From Clostridiales bacterium (lineage in GTDB: Bacteria > Bacillota > Clostridia > Oscillospirales > Oscillospiraceae), in NCBI GenBank assembly GCA_019420945.1, contig JAHZGF010000072.1, forward strand, positions 1 through 26,013: a stretch of DNA of 26,013 nt. Reading direction: 5' to 3'. Below the pieces are notes generated by a model. The model did no database searches, was not told where the DNA came from, and saw nothing but the letters and a program-made list of their open reading frames with translations. Of the stretch, positions 7,179-14,778 are shown piece by piece. Within the stretch, counting starts at the first letter, position 1. Each line of letters begins with the position of its first letter. The position numbers and the translations under genes were made by a program.

Positions 7179-8049
7179 ACAGAAAATGTCCGGCGGTGAG
7201 ACGCTGGTGAAGCACAGCCAGATGGGGGATGTGTGGCGCCGGTTCCGCCGCAACAAGCTGGCGGTGTTTGGCATGTGCATTGCCATTTTTCTGGTCCTGG
7301 TGGCGATTTTTGCCAACGTAATTGCCCCCTATCCGCCGGCGGACATCACCGGAGACCGGCTGTCCATGCCCAGCCTGCAGCATCTGCTGGGTACCGACAA
7401 TTTCGGCCGGGACCTGCTGAGCCGGGTCATCTACGGCGCCCGGGTCAGTCTGCTGATTTCCTTGATGAGCCTGGTATTCTCCCTGATCATCGGCATCGGC
7501 CTGGGGGCCACCGCCGGCTACTTCGGGGGTTGGTATGAGAGCCTCATCATGCGGATCTGCGACATCCTGATGTGCATTCCCGGTATGCTGCTGGCGGTGT
7601 GCATCTCCTCGGTGCTGGGCATTGGCGTGGTCAATACCGCCATTGCCATCGCCGTCAGCGGTGTGGCCCCCTGTATCCGTATGATTCGGGCCACGGTGCT
7701 CCAGATTCGCTCCCAGGAATTCGTGGAGGCCGCCAAGGCCACTGGCTCCGGCCATGCAAAGATTATTTTCCATGAGATCCTGCCCAATATCCTGTCCCCC
7801 CTGATCGTGGACAGCACCATGCGCATCGGCGGCAATATCCTCCAGATCTCCGGCCTGAGCTTTATCGGTCTGGGTGTCCAGCCCCCAGCCTCCGAGTGGG
7901 GCTCCATCATGAGCGCCGGCCAGGAGTTTATCACCACCTTCTGGCCCATGATCACCTTCCCGGGCATTGCCATTCTGCTGACCGTGTTTGCCTTCAATGT
8001 GATGGGCGACGGCCTGCGGGACGCGCTGGATCCCCGGCTGAAGCAGTGA
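7165..8049 (+). CDS. Dpp/Opp-type ABC transporter permease, DppC-like
   Basis: The 294-residue product has the DppC/OppC layout. A short cytoplasmic N-terminus with WRRFRRNKLAVFG is followed by a first membrane helix, then an extracytoplasmic loop containing LLGTDNFGRDLLSRVIYGAR, which is the signature of this subfamily. The EAA loop is FVEAAKATGSGHAKIIFHEILPN and the C-terminus is GDGLRDALDPRL. I chose the ATG at 7165 because AAAGGAGG lies 6 nt upstream; an in-frame ATG at 7078 lies deep in the preceding gene. The overlap with the previous gene suggests translational coupling. Confidence 0.93.
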   Translation: MAMRKQKMSGGETLVKHSQMGDVWRRFRRNKLAVFGMCIAIFLVLVAIFANVIAPYPPADITGDRLSMPSLQHLLGTDNFGRDLLSRVIYGARVSLLISLMSLVFSLIIGIGLGATAGYFGGWYESLIMRICDILMCIPGMLLAVCISSVLGIGVVNTAIAIAVSGVAPCIRMIRATVLQIRSQEFVEAAKATGSGHAKIIFHEILPNILSPLIVDSTMRIGGNILQISGLSFIGLGVQPPASEWGSIMSAGQEFITTFWPMITFPGIAILLTVFAFNVMGDGLRDALDPRLKQ

Positions 8050-8062
8050 GGAGGTACCGACT

Positions 8063-9139
8063 ATGAGTGAACATCTGCTGGATATCAAGGATCTTGAGGT
8101 TCAGTTCCATACCATGGACGGCGACGTGTACGCCGTCAACGGCATCTCGTTGTCCATTGATCCGGGCGAAACCCTGGGATTGGTGGGGGAGACCGGTGCC
8201 GGAAAAACCACCACCGCCCTGAGTATTCTGAACCTGATTCAATCGCCACCGGGCAAGATTGAGGGCGGCGAGATCCTGTTTGAGGGGAAAGACATTCTGA
8301 AGATGACCACCGAGGAACTCCACCACATCCGAGGCTCCGCCATCTCCATGATCTTTCAGGACCCCATGACCGCCCTGAACCCCATCTTCAAGGTGGAGGA
8401 CCAGATCGCAGAGGTCATCAAGATCCATGAGAAGGTCTCCAAGACCGAAGCGGTGCAGAAGGCCCGGGAAATGCTGGAGTTCGTGGGCATTCCGGCGGAG
8501 CGGGGCGGCGACTATCCCCATCAGTTCTCCGGCGGTATGAAGCAGCGGGTGGTCATCGCCATGGCGCTGGCCTGTTCCCCCAAGTTGCTGATTGCCGACG
8601 AGCCCACCACCGCCCTGGATGTGACCATCCAGGCCCAGGTGCTGGACATGATGACCGATCTGAAGAAAAAATTTGACTCCTCCATGCTGCTGATCACCCA
8701 CGATCTGGGGGTGGTGGCGGAGACCTGCGACAAGGTGGCCATCATGTATGCCGGCGAAATCGTAGAATACGGTACCCTGGAGGACATTTTTGACCACACG
8801 GCCCATCCCTACACCGAGGGCTTGTTCAACTCGCTGCCCTCCCTGGAGGAGGATGTGCGGCGTCTCAAGCCCATCCGGGGCCTGATGCCCGACCCCTCCA
8901 ATCTGCCCCAGGGCTGCAAGTTCCATCCCCGGTGTCCCTATGCCGACGAGCTGTGCCAGACCCAGGAGCCGGAGCAGCGGGAGATTGCCCCGGGCCATCT
9001 GTGCCGCTGCCACCACTGCGACAAAGGTGTGCCGCTCTACTTCCCGGACGAGGCCGTCAATGAAGAGGCCTATAACAAAGGCTTTCCGGTGTCCAATCCG
9101 GGCAACGACATTCTTGGAAAGGGGGATAACCCTGCATGA
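8063..9139 (+). CDS. Dpp/Opp-type ABC transporter ATPase, DppD-like
   Basis: The 358-residue ATPase has Walker A GETGAGKTT (42-50), Q-loop in IFQDPMTALNP, signature FSGGMKQR, Walker B LLIADEPTTALD and switch His in LLITHDLG. The C-terminal oligopeptide/dipeptide extension (oligo_HPY) carries the cysteines CKFHPRC...ELC and ends in a Cys-rich CRCHHC. Homologues of this type (OppD/DppD) have been shown to hold a [4Fe-4S] cluster in that extension. It forms a heterodimer with the next gene product and energises import. GGAGG precedes the ATG. The gene ends in ATGA overlapping the next start. Confidence 0.94.
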   Translation: MSEHLLDIKDLEVQFHTMDGDVYAVNGISLSIDPGETLGLVGETGAGKTTTALSILNLIQSPPGKIEGGEILFEGKDILKMTTEELHHIRGSAISMIFQDPMTALNPIFKVEDQIAEVIKIHEKVSKTEAVQKAREMLEFVGIPAERGGDYPHQFSGGMKQRVVIAMALACSPKLLIADEPTTALDVTIQAQVLDMMTDLKKKFDSSMLLITHDLGVVAETCDKVAIMYAGEIVEYGTLEDIFDHTAHPYTEGLFNSLPSLEEDVRRLKPIRGLMPDPSNLPQGCKFHPRCPYADELCQTQEPEQREIAPGHLCRCHHCDKGVPLYFPDEAVNEEAYNKGFPVSNPGNDILGKGDNPA

Positions 9140-10104
9140 GTGAAGAACTGATCCGGGTGGAACACCTGAGAAAGTATTTTGATACCCCCCGGGGCAAGCT
9201 CCACGCAGTGGATAATGTAGGCTTCACCCTGGACGCGGGCAAGACCCTGGGAGTGGTGGGCGAGTCCGGCTGCGGCAAGTCCACCCTGGGACGCACGGTG
9301 CTGGGGCTGCTGCCCGCCACCGGCGGCAAAATTTTCTTTGAGGGTCGGGACATCACCCGGGTGAAGGGACGGGCTCGCCGGGAGCTGCAGAAGGAGATGC
9401 AGATCATCTTCCAGGATCCCTTTTCCTCCCTCAATCCCCGTTATACGGTCTTTGAGCTCATTGCCAGCCCCTTGAAAACCTTTCACCTCTGCCACGGCAA
9501 GGCAGAGCTGGAAGACAAGGTCTTTGAGCTGATGGACACGGTGGGTCTGGCCCGCAGATTTGCCTATTCCTACCCCCACGAGCTGGACGGCGGCCGCCGC
9601 CAGCGAATTGGTATCGCCCGGGCCCTAAGCGTGGATCCCAAATTCATCGTCTGTGATGAGCCCGTCTCTGCTCTGGACGTGTCCATTCAGGCCCAGGTGC
9701 TTAATTTACTGCAGGATCTGCAGGAGCAGAAGAACATCAGCTACATCTTTGTCACCCATGATATGTCGGTGGTCAAGCATATCTCCGACGATATCCTGGT
9801 CATGTATGTGGGCAGCATGGTGGAAAAGGCTCCTGCAAAGAAGTTGTTCCAGATGCCGCTGCACCCCTACACCAAAGGCCTGCTCTCCGCCATTCCGGTG
9901 CCCTCCATCCACCGAGAGAAAAAGCGCATCATCATGCAGGGAGAGCTGACCAGCCCTGTGGACCCCAAGCCCGGCTGCCGGTTTGCCAACCGCTGCCCCT
10001 ACGCCCAGCAGCGCTGCCATGAGGAGCTGCCGGAGTATGAGGAGATTCTGCCGGAGCACTTTGTGGCCTGCCACTTTGTCCGGGGAATCAATAATCTGAA
10101 ATGA
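9136..10104 (+). CDS. Dpp/Opp-type ABC transporter ATPase, DppF-like, with changed signature motif
   Basis: The 322-residue ATPase has Walker A GESGCGKST (42-50), Q-loop in IFQDPFSSLNP, Walker B IVCDEPVSALD with Asp174 and Glu175, and switch His in FVTHDMS. The C-terminal CRFANRCPYAQQRC segment is the oligopeptide-transporter extension. The signature motif reads LDGGRRQR (150-157) instead of LSGGQRQR, so the conserved Ser is Asp and the Gln is Arg. One of the two ATP sites of the DppD/DppF pair is therefore probably weakened. Translation is coupled on both sides through ATGA overlaps (9136-9139 and 10101-10104). Confidence 0.94.
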   Translation: MSEELIRVEHLRKYFDTPRGKLHAVDNVGFTLDAGKTLGVVGESGCGKSTLGRTVLGLLPATGGKIFFEGRDITRVKGRARRELQKEMQIIFQDPFSSLNPRYTVFELIASPLKTFHLCHGKAELEDKVFELMDTVGLARRFAYSYPHELDGGRRQRIGIARALSVDPKFIVCDEPVSALDVSIQAQVLNLLQDLQEQKNISYIFVTHDMSVVKHISDDILVMYVGSMVEKAPAKKLFQMPLHPYTKGLLSAIPVPSIHREKKRIIMQGELTSPVDPKPGCRFANRCPYAQQRCHEELPEYEEILPEHFVACHFVRGINNLK

Positions 10105-10934
10105 AAAAGAGACTTATGGCCGCCGTCCTAGCTCTGGTGCTGACGGCGGCCCTGAGTGCGTCCGCCTTGGCCGGGGAGACGGCGGTGGGGGTATTGGATG
10201 AGGCCCCCCGGCCCATGCAGCAAGAGAATCCCTGGTTGGAGCAGTGCGAGTTGGGCAGTGCGGCGGCGGACGCCCTGCGCGTTTCCGGCGGGACGCAATT
10301 GGCTTTGTTGGAGACCGGGGCACTTGCCAATGATCTGAACCAGGGCCAGATTACCCGGGAGATGGTGGACCGGGTTTTTACCGACCCGGGCCGGCAGCTG
10401 GCCAAAGCAGAGATCACCCCGGCCCTGCTGAGGGAGATGCTGGAGTGTTCGGTATCCCACATCCAGGTGGACCCGGCCACCGAACAGGTGGAGGAGGACA
10501 GCCTGGCATTTGACGGTTTCTGTCAGATTTCCGGTTTTCAATTCCGCTATGACGCCTCCGCCCCGGCGGGGGAGCGGGTGACGGACCTATGGTTGGAGGA
10601 CGGCACCCGGCTGGATTTGGCAGACCAGCAGACCCGGCTCACCCTGACGGCCACCGTGGAGCTGCTGGAAGGAGAATACGGCTTTCCGGCGGTGGAGTAT
10701 GTCCCGATGGAGCTGAGTCTGTCCGACGCTTTGGCGGATTATGTGGCCCAAAATACTGTCCTGCCTCAGGGGGAGACGGACCGCATTCAGGTGATTGGCG
10801 CCCGGCAGAACACCCTGGTAGGTTATATCCCCCGGGTCTGGTTGGGACTGGGAATTGCGGCGCTGGTGGTGGTGCTGGCAGTGTTCCGGCTCCGGGGCAA
10901 GCGCTGGCAGCAGGAATGGGGAAAGGAATTTTAA
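10101..10934 (+). CDS. Orphan 5'-nucleotidase C-terminal-domain protein, secreted and membrane-anchored
   Basis: The product has 277 residues. Residues 1-24 form a signal peptide (KKR, Ala/Leu core, ALAGE cleavage region). Residues about 50-225 resemble the C-terminal substrate-recognition domain of UshA/5'-nucleotidases: ELGSAAADALR, a block on alleles of G-x-ITREMVDRVF, then ITPALLREMLECSV, then FCQISGFQFRYDASAPAGERVTDLWLEDG. A single membrane helix (about 242-260) and a basic tail end the protein. The N-terminal metallophosphatase domain is absent, so hydrolase activity is not expected. It probably acts outside the membrane as a binding or accessory protein. The ATG overlaps the ATPase stop as ATGA, which ties it to the transporter. 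The fold assignment is by motif reading and is moderately sure; the role is inferred. Confidence 0.68.
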   Translation: MKKRLMAAVLALVLTAALSASALAGETAVGVLDEAPRPMQQENPWLEQCELGSAAADALRVSGGTQLALLETGALANDLNQGQITREMVDRVFTDPGRQLAKAEITPALLREMLECSVSHIQVDPATEQVEEDSLAFDGFCQISGFQFRYDASAPAGERVTDLWLEDGTRLDLADQQTRLTLTATVELLEGEYGFPAVEYVPMELSLSDALADYVAQNTVLPQGETDRIQVIGARQNTLVGYIPRVWLGLGIAALVVVLAVFRLRGKRWQQEWGKEF

Positions 10935-10938
10935 AGCA

Positions 10939-12648
10939 ATGGCATACTACATTCAAGATCAATGTGTGGCCTGTTTGAAGTGCAAGGTGGAGTGTCCCGT
11001 AGGGGCCATCCGAATCACCGCGGACCGGCCGGTCATCGATCCGGACCGGTGCGTGTCCTGCGGCACCTGTGCCCGGGTGTGCAAGGAGTCCGCCGTCATC
11101 GACCTGAATGCGCCGCCGGCGCAGGCAAAGCCTCATGACCTGGAGGAGTTGGACTGCGATGTGCTGGTGCTGGGGGGCGGCGGCAGCGGCCTGGTGGCGG
11201 CGGCCCGGGCGGGCTGGCATACCGGCACCCGGGTGGTACTGGTGGAAAAACAGCAAAAGACCGGGGGCGGCGCCTGGTACGCTGCAGATTTCAAGGTGTT
11301 CAACAGCCGCTGGCAGCGTCAGCGGGGAATCCCCGATGTGCTGGAGGACAGCCTGCGCCAGGCCATGGATTTCACTTACTGGAAGCTGGACCCCCGACTG
11401 GCGCGAAACTGCTTTGAGGCCACCGGCAAATTTTTTGACTGGCTGTGCGACACCGGAGACCAGGTGGAGGATCAGTTCCGGGAGGGCTTTTATATCTTCG
11501 ATGGCCCCGATGGACCCAAGGTGCCGGTGTTCAAGCAGCGGCGCCACGGAGCCCAGGGAGGGACCGGAAGATTTGTCACCGACCAGATGCTTCGGCTGTG
11601 CCTGGAGCAGGGCACCCGGATATTGACGGGCACTCAGGCGGTGGAGCTGCTGACGGAAGGAGGCCGCATAACCGGAGCATTGTGCCGGGATGCCGGGGGC
11701 TGGATCCGCATCCGGTGCAAGAGCTGTGTGCTTTCTACCGGCAGCTGGATTGAAGACCAGCGGCTGCTGGAGCGGGTAGACCCCAAATTTGCCGCCATGA
11801 AAAAGGTGCGCAGTGCCCACCGCGCCTCCGCCTACACCGGAGACGGTTTGAGGCTGGCGGCCCAGGCTGGGGCGAAGCTGGATTGGGACAGCCTGTGCCT
11901 GCGGCTGATGGGGCCGGTATTCATGCCCGCCGATGATACCCCCTACGCTACCTTTGGGGCCATGGTGTTTGACCCCTCGGTGATCTTCGTCAATGAGGAG
12001 GGCCGGCGTTGGGTCAACGAACAGGTCGGGGCCCGGGGCAGCTTTTTTGACCAGGCCATCCCACTGCGGGAACAGCCCCACGGGATCTCATTCACGGTGT
12101 TTGACACCAGCTGTGTGGAGTCGGCGGTGGAGCGCTCCCGTCGGGGCATCACGTCGGGGCCATTCCCCATGCCCCCGCTGCCGGAACACTGGCAGGATGA
12201 TCTGGAGGGGGCACTTCAGGAATACAGCTTTGCTTTCTGGCGGGCCGATACTCCGGAGGAGCTGGCGCTTCAAATGGGGGTGGACCCCCAGGCGTTGGCA
12301 GCCACTCTGGAGCACTACAACTACATGTGCGACGCCGGGGCAGATACGGATTTCTGCAAGAGTCGGGACCAGCTGATCCCGCTGCGGAAGGCGCCCTTTT
12401 ATGCCCTGCGCTGTTCCATGGCCACCGACGGGGCCTTTGGAGGAATTCCGGTGGATCCCACCATACGGGCCTATGACGCCGCCGGTGGGGTGATGGATAA
12501 CCTCTTTGTCACCGGTGATCTGGCCTCGGGCCGGTTTATCAACCAGGGAGGTATCAAAAAGCAGATTATCAATGATCTGGCCTGGGCCTTCGCCAGCGGC
12601 TTTTTGGCTGGAGACCAGGCAGCCCTGCAGGCGGAAAAAGAGTTCTAA
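10939..12648 (+). CDS. Ferredoxin-fused FAD_binding_2 flavoprotein (fumarate reductase-like), copy 2
   Basis: The product has 569 residues and the same architecture as the protein at 1589-3286. It carries a 2x[4Fe-4S] ferredoxin (C9, C12, C15, C19 and C38, C41, C44, C48), FAD motif GGGGSG (79-84), a VNEEGRRWVNE segment and a C-terminal FGGIPVD...NLFVTGDLASG. The two proteins share features beyond the generic family, such as the ending INDLAWAFASG here against ISELTWAVAS in copy 1, and a YNY-containing helix before it. They are clearly diverged, so they may act on different substrates or steps. The start at 10939 lies 4 nt after the previous stop with AAGGA upstream. It is the last gene of the transporter operon. 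Confidence 0.87.
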   Translation: MAYYIQDQCVACLKCKVECPVGAIRITADRPVIDPDRCVSCGTCARVCKESAVIDLNAPPAQAKPHDLEELDCDVLVLGGGGSGLVAAARAGWHTGTRVVLVEKQQKTGGGAWYAADFKVFNSRWQRQRGIPDVLEDSLRQAMDFTYWKLDPRLARNCFEATGKFFDWLCDTGDQVEDQFREGFYIFDGPDGPKVPVFKQRRHGAQGGTGRFVTDQMLRLCLEQGTRILTGTQAVELLTEGGRITGALCRDAGGWIRIRCKSCVLSTGSWIEDQRLLERVDPKFAAMKKVRSAHRASAYTGDGLRLAAQAGAKLDWDSLCLRLMGPVFMPADDTPYATFGAMVFDPSVIFVNEEGRRWVNEQVGARGSFFDQAIPLREQPHGISFTVFDTSCVESAVERSRRGITSGPFPMPPLPEHWQDDLEGALQEYSFAFWRADTPEELALQMGVDPQALAATLEHYNYMCDAGADTDFCKSRDQLIPLRKAPFYALRCSMATDGAFGGIPVDPTIRAYDAAGGVMDNLFVTGDLASGRFINQGGIKKQIINDLAWAFASGFLAGDQAALQAEKEF

Positions 12649-12651
12649 CGT

Positions 12652-12692
12652 AAAAAGAACGCATTGTGTCTTGGACACAATGCGTTCTTTTT
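12652..12692. terminator. Strong terminator closing the transporter operon
   Basis: A perfect 19-bp inverted repeat (12652-12670 with 12674-12692) with a TTG loop ends in TTTTT. The arms begin with AAAAA, so the structure can work in both directions. It starts 4 bp after the stop codon of the second flavoprotein. Confidence 0.95.
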
Positions 12693-12758
12693 AGGATCAG
12701 GAAAAATCAATTGCACTGCGCCGTTTGTGCCATATAGCTGTCTCTTGTGACTTGGGAC

Positions 12759-12788
12759 TTGATGGAAAACCGCGCAAATCGTTACAAT
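12759..12788 (+). promoter_or_regulatory. Promoter of the membrane-anchored hypothetical gene
   Basis: TTGATG (12759-12764) and TACAAT (12783-12788) are separated by 18 bp. The start codon follows about 107 bp downstream. Confidence 0.55.
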
Positions 12789-12895
12789 GGATTATACTCA
12801 GCGGAGATCGGCCAAAATATTCTGCATTGTAGACCGATGCGTGGGAAAGGAGATTATACCCGACACATTGGGCCGGATGGACGGGGAATGCTGCT

Positions 12896-13402
12896 ATGAA
12901 AAGCTGGAAAAGAACGACTGTAATTCTCTCTGTTATTGTGTTGCTTGGAATAATATCGGCGCTTTGTTATGGGTTCAACGCCCGCCGCACTTTGGCAGAT
13001 CAGCTGCCGCCGGAAGCCGCTGAAGTGCTGAACGATTATCTGAAGGCATATCAGCAGGGGACACCCTATTCCGTCAAATACATGCACTTTGAAAATGATA
13101 TCGAAGTCAATACCTATATTAACTGTGGTTCCGTATTGTACGATTATCATGTGAAAAAGGTGGAAGAGGTAAACCCCTCGCTGTATGCCCTCACGTTGGA
13201 GATGAGCTCATCTCAATCGGTGCTGTTGGGACAGACCCGGGAAACCGTCTACAGCTTTTTGGGCTTGATTGACGGCAGATGGTACTACATCGGAAATATA
13301 CGTCATATTCCAGACGATTTGAAAACGAACCTGGATCCCAGCCGATATCAATACGATGATCCCAATATCCTGGATCCTGATAACCTTCCGTTCGAAGGAT
13401 AG
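12896..13402 (+). CDS. Membrane-anchored protein of unknown function
   Basis: I do not recognise a family. The 168-residue product has a basic start (KSWKR) and one hydrophobic helix (about 8-26). The remaining soluble domain of about 140 residues is probably outside the cell. It contains a helix around residues 38-55 (PPEAAEVLNDYLKAYQQG) followed by beta-rich sequence with YSFLGLIDGRWYYIGNI, which resembles the small lumazine/NTF2-like or DUF4829-type secreted domains of Firmicutes; that resemblance is only an impression. The ribosome site is weak (GGGG 9 nt before the ATG). It is a single-gene unit with its own promoter and a strong terminator, and it converges on the two-component system. 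Confidence 0.72.
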   Translation: MKSWKRTTVILSVIVLLGIISALCYGFNARRTLADQLPPEAAEVLNDYLKAYQQGTPYSVKYMHFENDIEVNTYINCGSVLYDYHVKKVEEVNPSLYALTLEMSSSQSVLLGQTRETVYSFLGLIDGRWYYIGNIRHIPDDLKTNLDPSRYQYDDPNILDPDNLPFEG

Positions 13403-13413
13403 AAAATCAAATG

Positions 13414-13452
13414 AAACAGCGGTACCGACCCCAGGTCGGTACCGCTGTTTTT
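13414..13452. terminator. Terminator between convergent genes
   Basis: A perfect 17-bp stem (13414-13430 with 13434-13450) with a CCA loop is followed by TT, giving TTTTT with the stem end. The left arm starts with AAA, so it may also serve the minus-strand kinase gene that ends at 13531. Confidence 0.9.
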
Positions 13453-13530
13453 GCCTGAAACCGTTTGAACGTCTTGCTGCAAACCGGAAATACGATGTTT
13501 CCTGTCTACAAGGGGCAAATGACTGCTGAG

Positions 13531-14778
13531 TTACACATTCAGCTGGACAGAAACAATGTATTTCCCGTCTTTTTGCTCCAATTTGAAACTGCCTTGATTC
13601 TTGGCCACACAGGCCCGCACATTGCGCAGGCCATAGCCGTGCACAGTTCCTGCTTTGGGGGCGGAGCATGTTGGAAACGGATTGGACAATTCGTAGTAGA
13701 GCAGGTGGTTGGTCTGCCGCAGGATCAGATGGATGCTGCGCTGTTCTTTCGGGAGTTGTTCGCATGCATCCAGTGCATTGTCCATGGTGTTACCGATGAT
13801 AATGAAAAGATCTCCGGCGGGAATCTGCAATTCCCGATCCACCCAGATCTGGAGCTCTACTGATGCACCAATCTTTGTGGCCCGGGCCAATTCATAGCTT
13901 AAGATGCTGTCGATCACAGGATTTCCCACATCGACGCTCTGATTGATGTGCTCAAATTTTTCCTCAATCTCCCGGAAACAGGCGTCCATTTCATCGGTGC
14001 GGTGGGAGTCCGCCAGGGTTTTTATGGCGACAAAATACTTTTTGATGTCGTGCCAGAGCGCCCGGGTCTCCTCCTGGCGCTCCAGCATGGTTTGATAGTG
14101 CTGTAGTTGAAGCTCTTTTTGTTGTTCGGCGGAAATCATGGCGGTCTGTTTTTCATAGTAGCGCTCCAGCAGTTGAACAAAGACGCAGAGCACGATGTTG
14201 ATCCAGAGGAAGCACAGAGAGACCAGCAGGAAAATGCCCACCTCCGAGGCGGTGAAAAGCGAATAAAAGCATTGATAGCAGACGTATGCGCTGAACAGCT
14301 GGCAGAAGATCAACGGAATGGCCGAGTAGGGCAGCGCTTTCATCTTGTTCTTCTGGAAGAGCAGTAAGAGCAATTGAACAAGCAGCAGGTTGATGATTTT
14401 GGCCATGCTGTTATAGACCAGTCGTTCTGCCCCGCCGATGGAGACGTCCATGGTCACATGCTGGGAGGCCAGCATGGCGCCTCCGATCACATCGGACAGA
14501 ACCACGGAGATATAGTAGAGCAATGTAATATAGAAGCAGGGGAGCGGTTTGGGGCAATAGACCAGAAAATTTCCAACCAAGGAAGCCACAAACAGCAGAA
14601 ATACCCGGATTCCTGCTATGGGAATCACAAATGTACTGAGGGAGAGCAGAAGTCCGAACAGAGCGTAGTATGCGATGGCAGTCCAAGGACTTCGCCGGCG
14701 GGAAAACAAGTGTTCAAACAAATAGGCGGCGATAAAGACCTCTGCAATTATAGTTGCTATTTCAATGCAAAGCGTCAT
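13531..14778 (-). CDS. GHKL-type sensor histidine kinase (AgrC-like)
   Basis: The 415-residue product starts with about six membrane helices (residues 1-205). A coiled linker (about 205-240) leads to a DHp helix with the phospho-acceptor His243 in ALWHDIKKYF. The ATP-binding domain has the N-box GNTMDNALDAC (329-339) and a G-box HGYGLRNV near 380. This is the AgrC/ComD-like class, which usually senses a peptide or small molecule at the membrane and phosphorylates a LytTR response regulator. The regulator gene lies directly upstream and its stop overlaps this start (ATGA). No AgrB or AgrD gene was found, so the signal is unknown. Confidence 0.92.
   Translation of the reverse strand: MTLCIEIATIIAEVFIAAYLFEHLFSRRRSPWTAIAYYALFGLLLSLSTFVIPIAGIRVFLLFVASLVGNFLVYCPKPLPCFYITLLYYISVVLSDVIGGAMLASQHVTMDVSIGGAERLVYNSMAKIINLLLVQLLLLLFQKNKMKALPYSAIPLIFCQLFSAYVCYQCFYSLFTASEVGIFLLVSLCFLWINIVLCVFVQLLERYYEKQTAMISAEQQKELQLQHYQTMLERQEETRALWHDIKKYFVAIKTLADSHRTDEMDACFREIEEKFEHINQSVDVGNPVIDSILSYELARATKIGASVELQIWVDRELQIPAGDLFIIIGNTMDNALDACEQLPKEQRSIHLILRQTNHLLYYELSNPFPTCSAPKAGTVHGYGLRNVRACVAKNQGSFKLEQKDGKYIVSVQLNV

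Noticed and set aside
12725..12736. TTGTGCCATATA, a 10/12 partial match to the shared regulatory element.
   Set aside because: It lacks the ACAAA half and does not sit at a -35 box, so it is likely chance.
12787..13023. Short frame with a good internal GGAAAGGAG upstream of the membrane-anchored protein gene.
   Set aside because: It runs into another frame of the 12896-13402 gene and shows no recognisable protein character.
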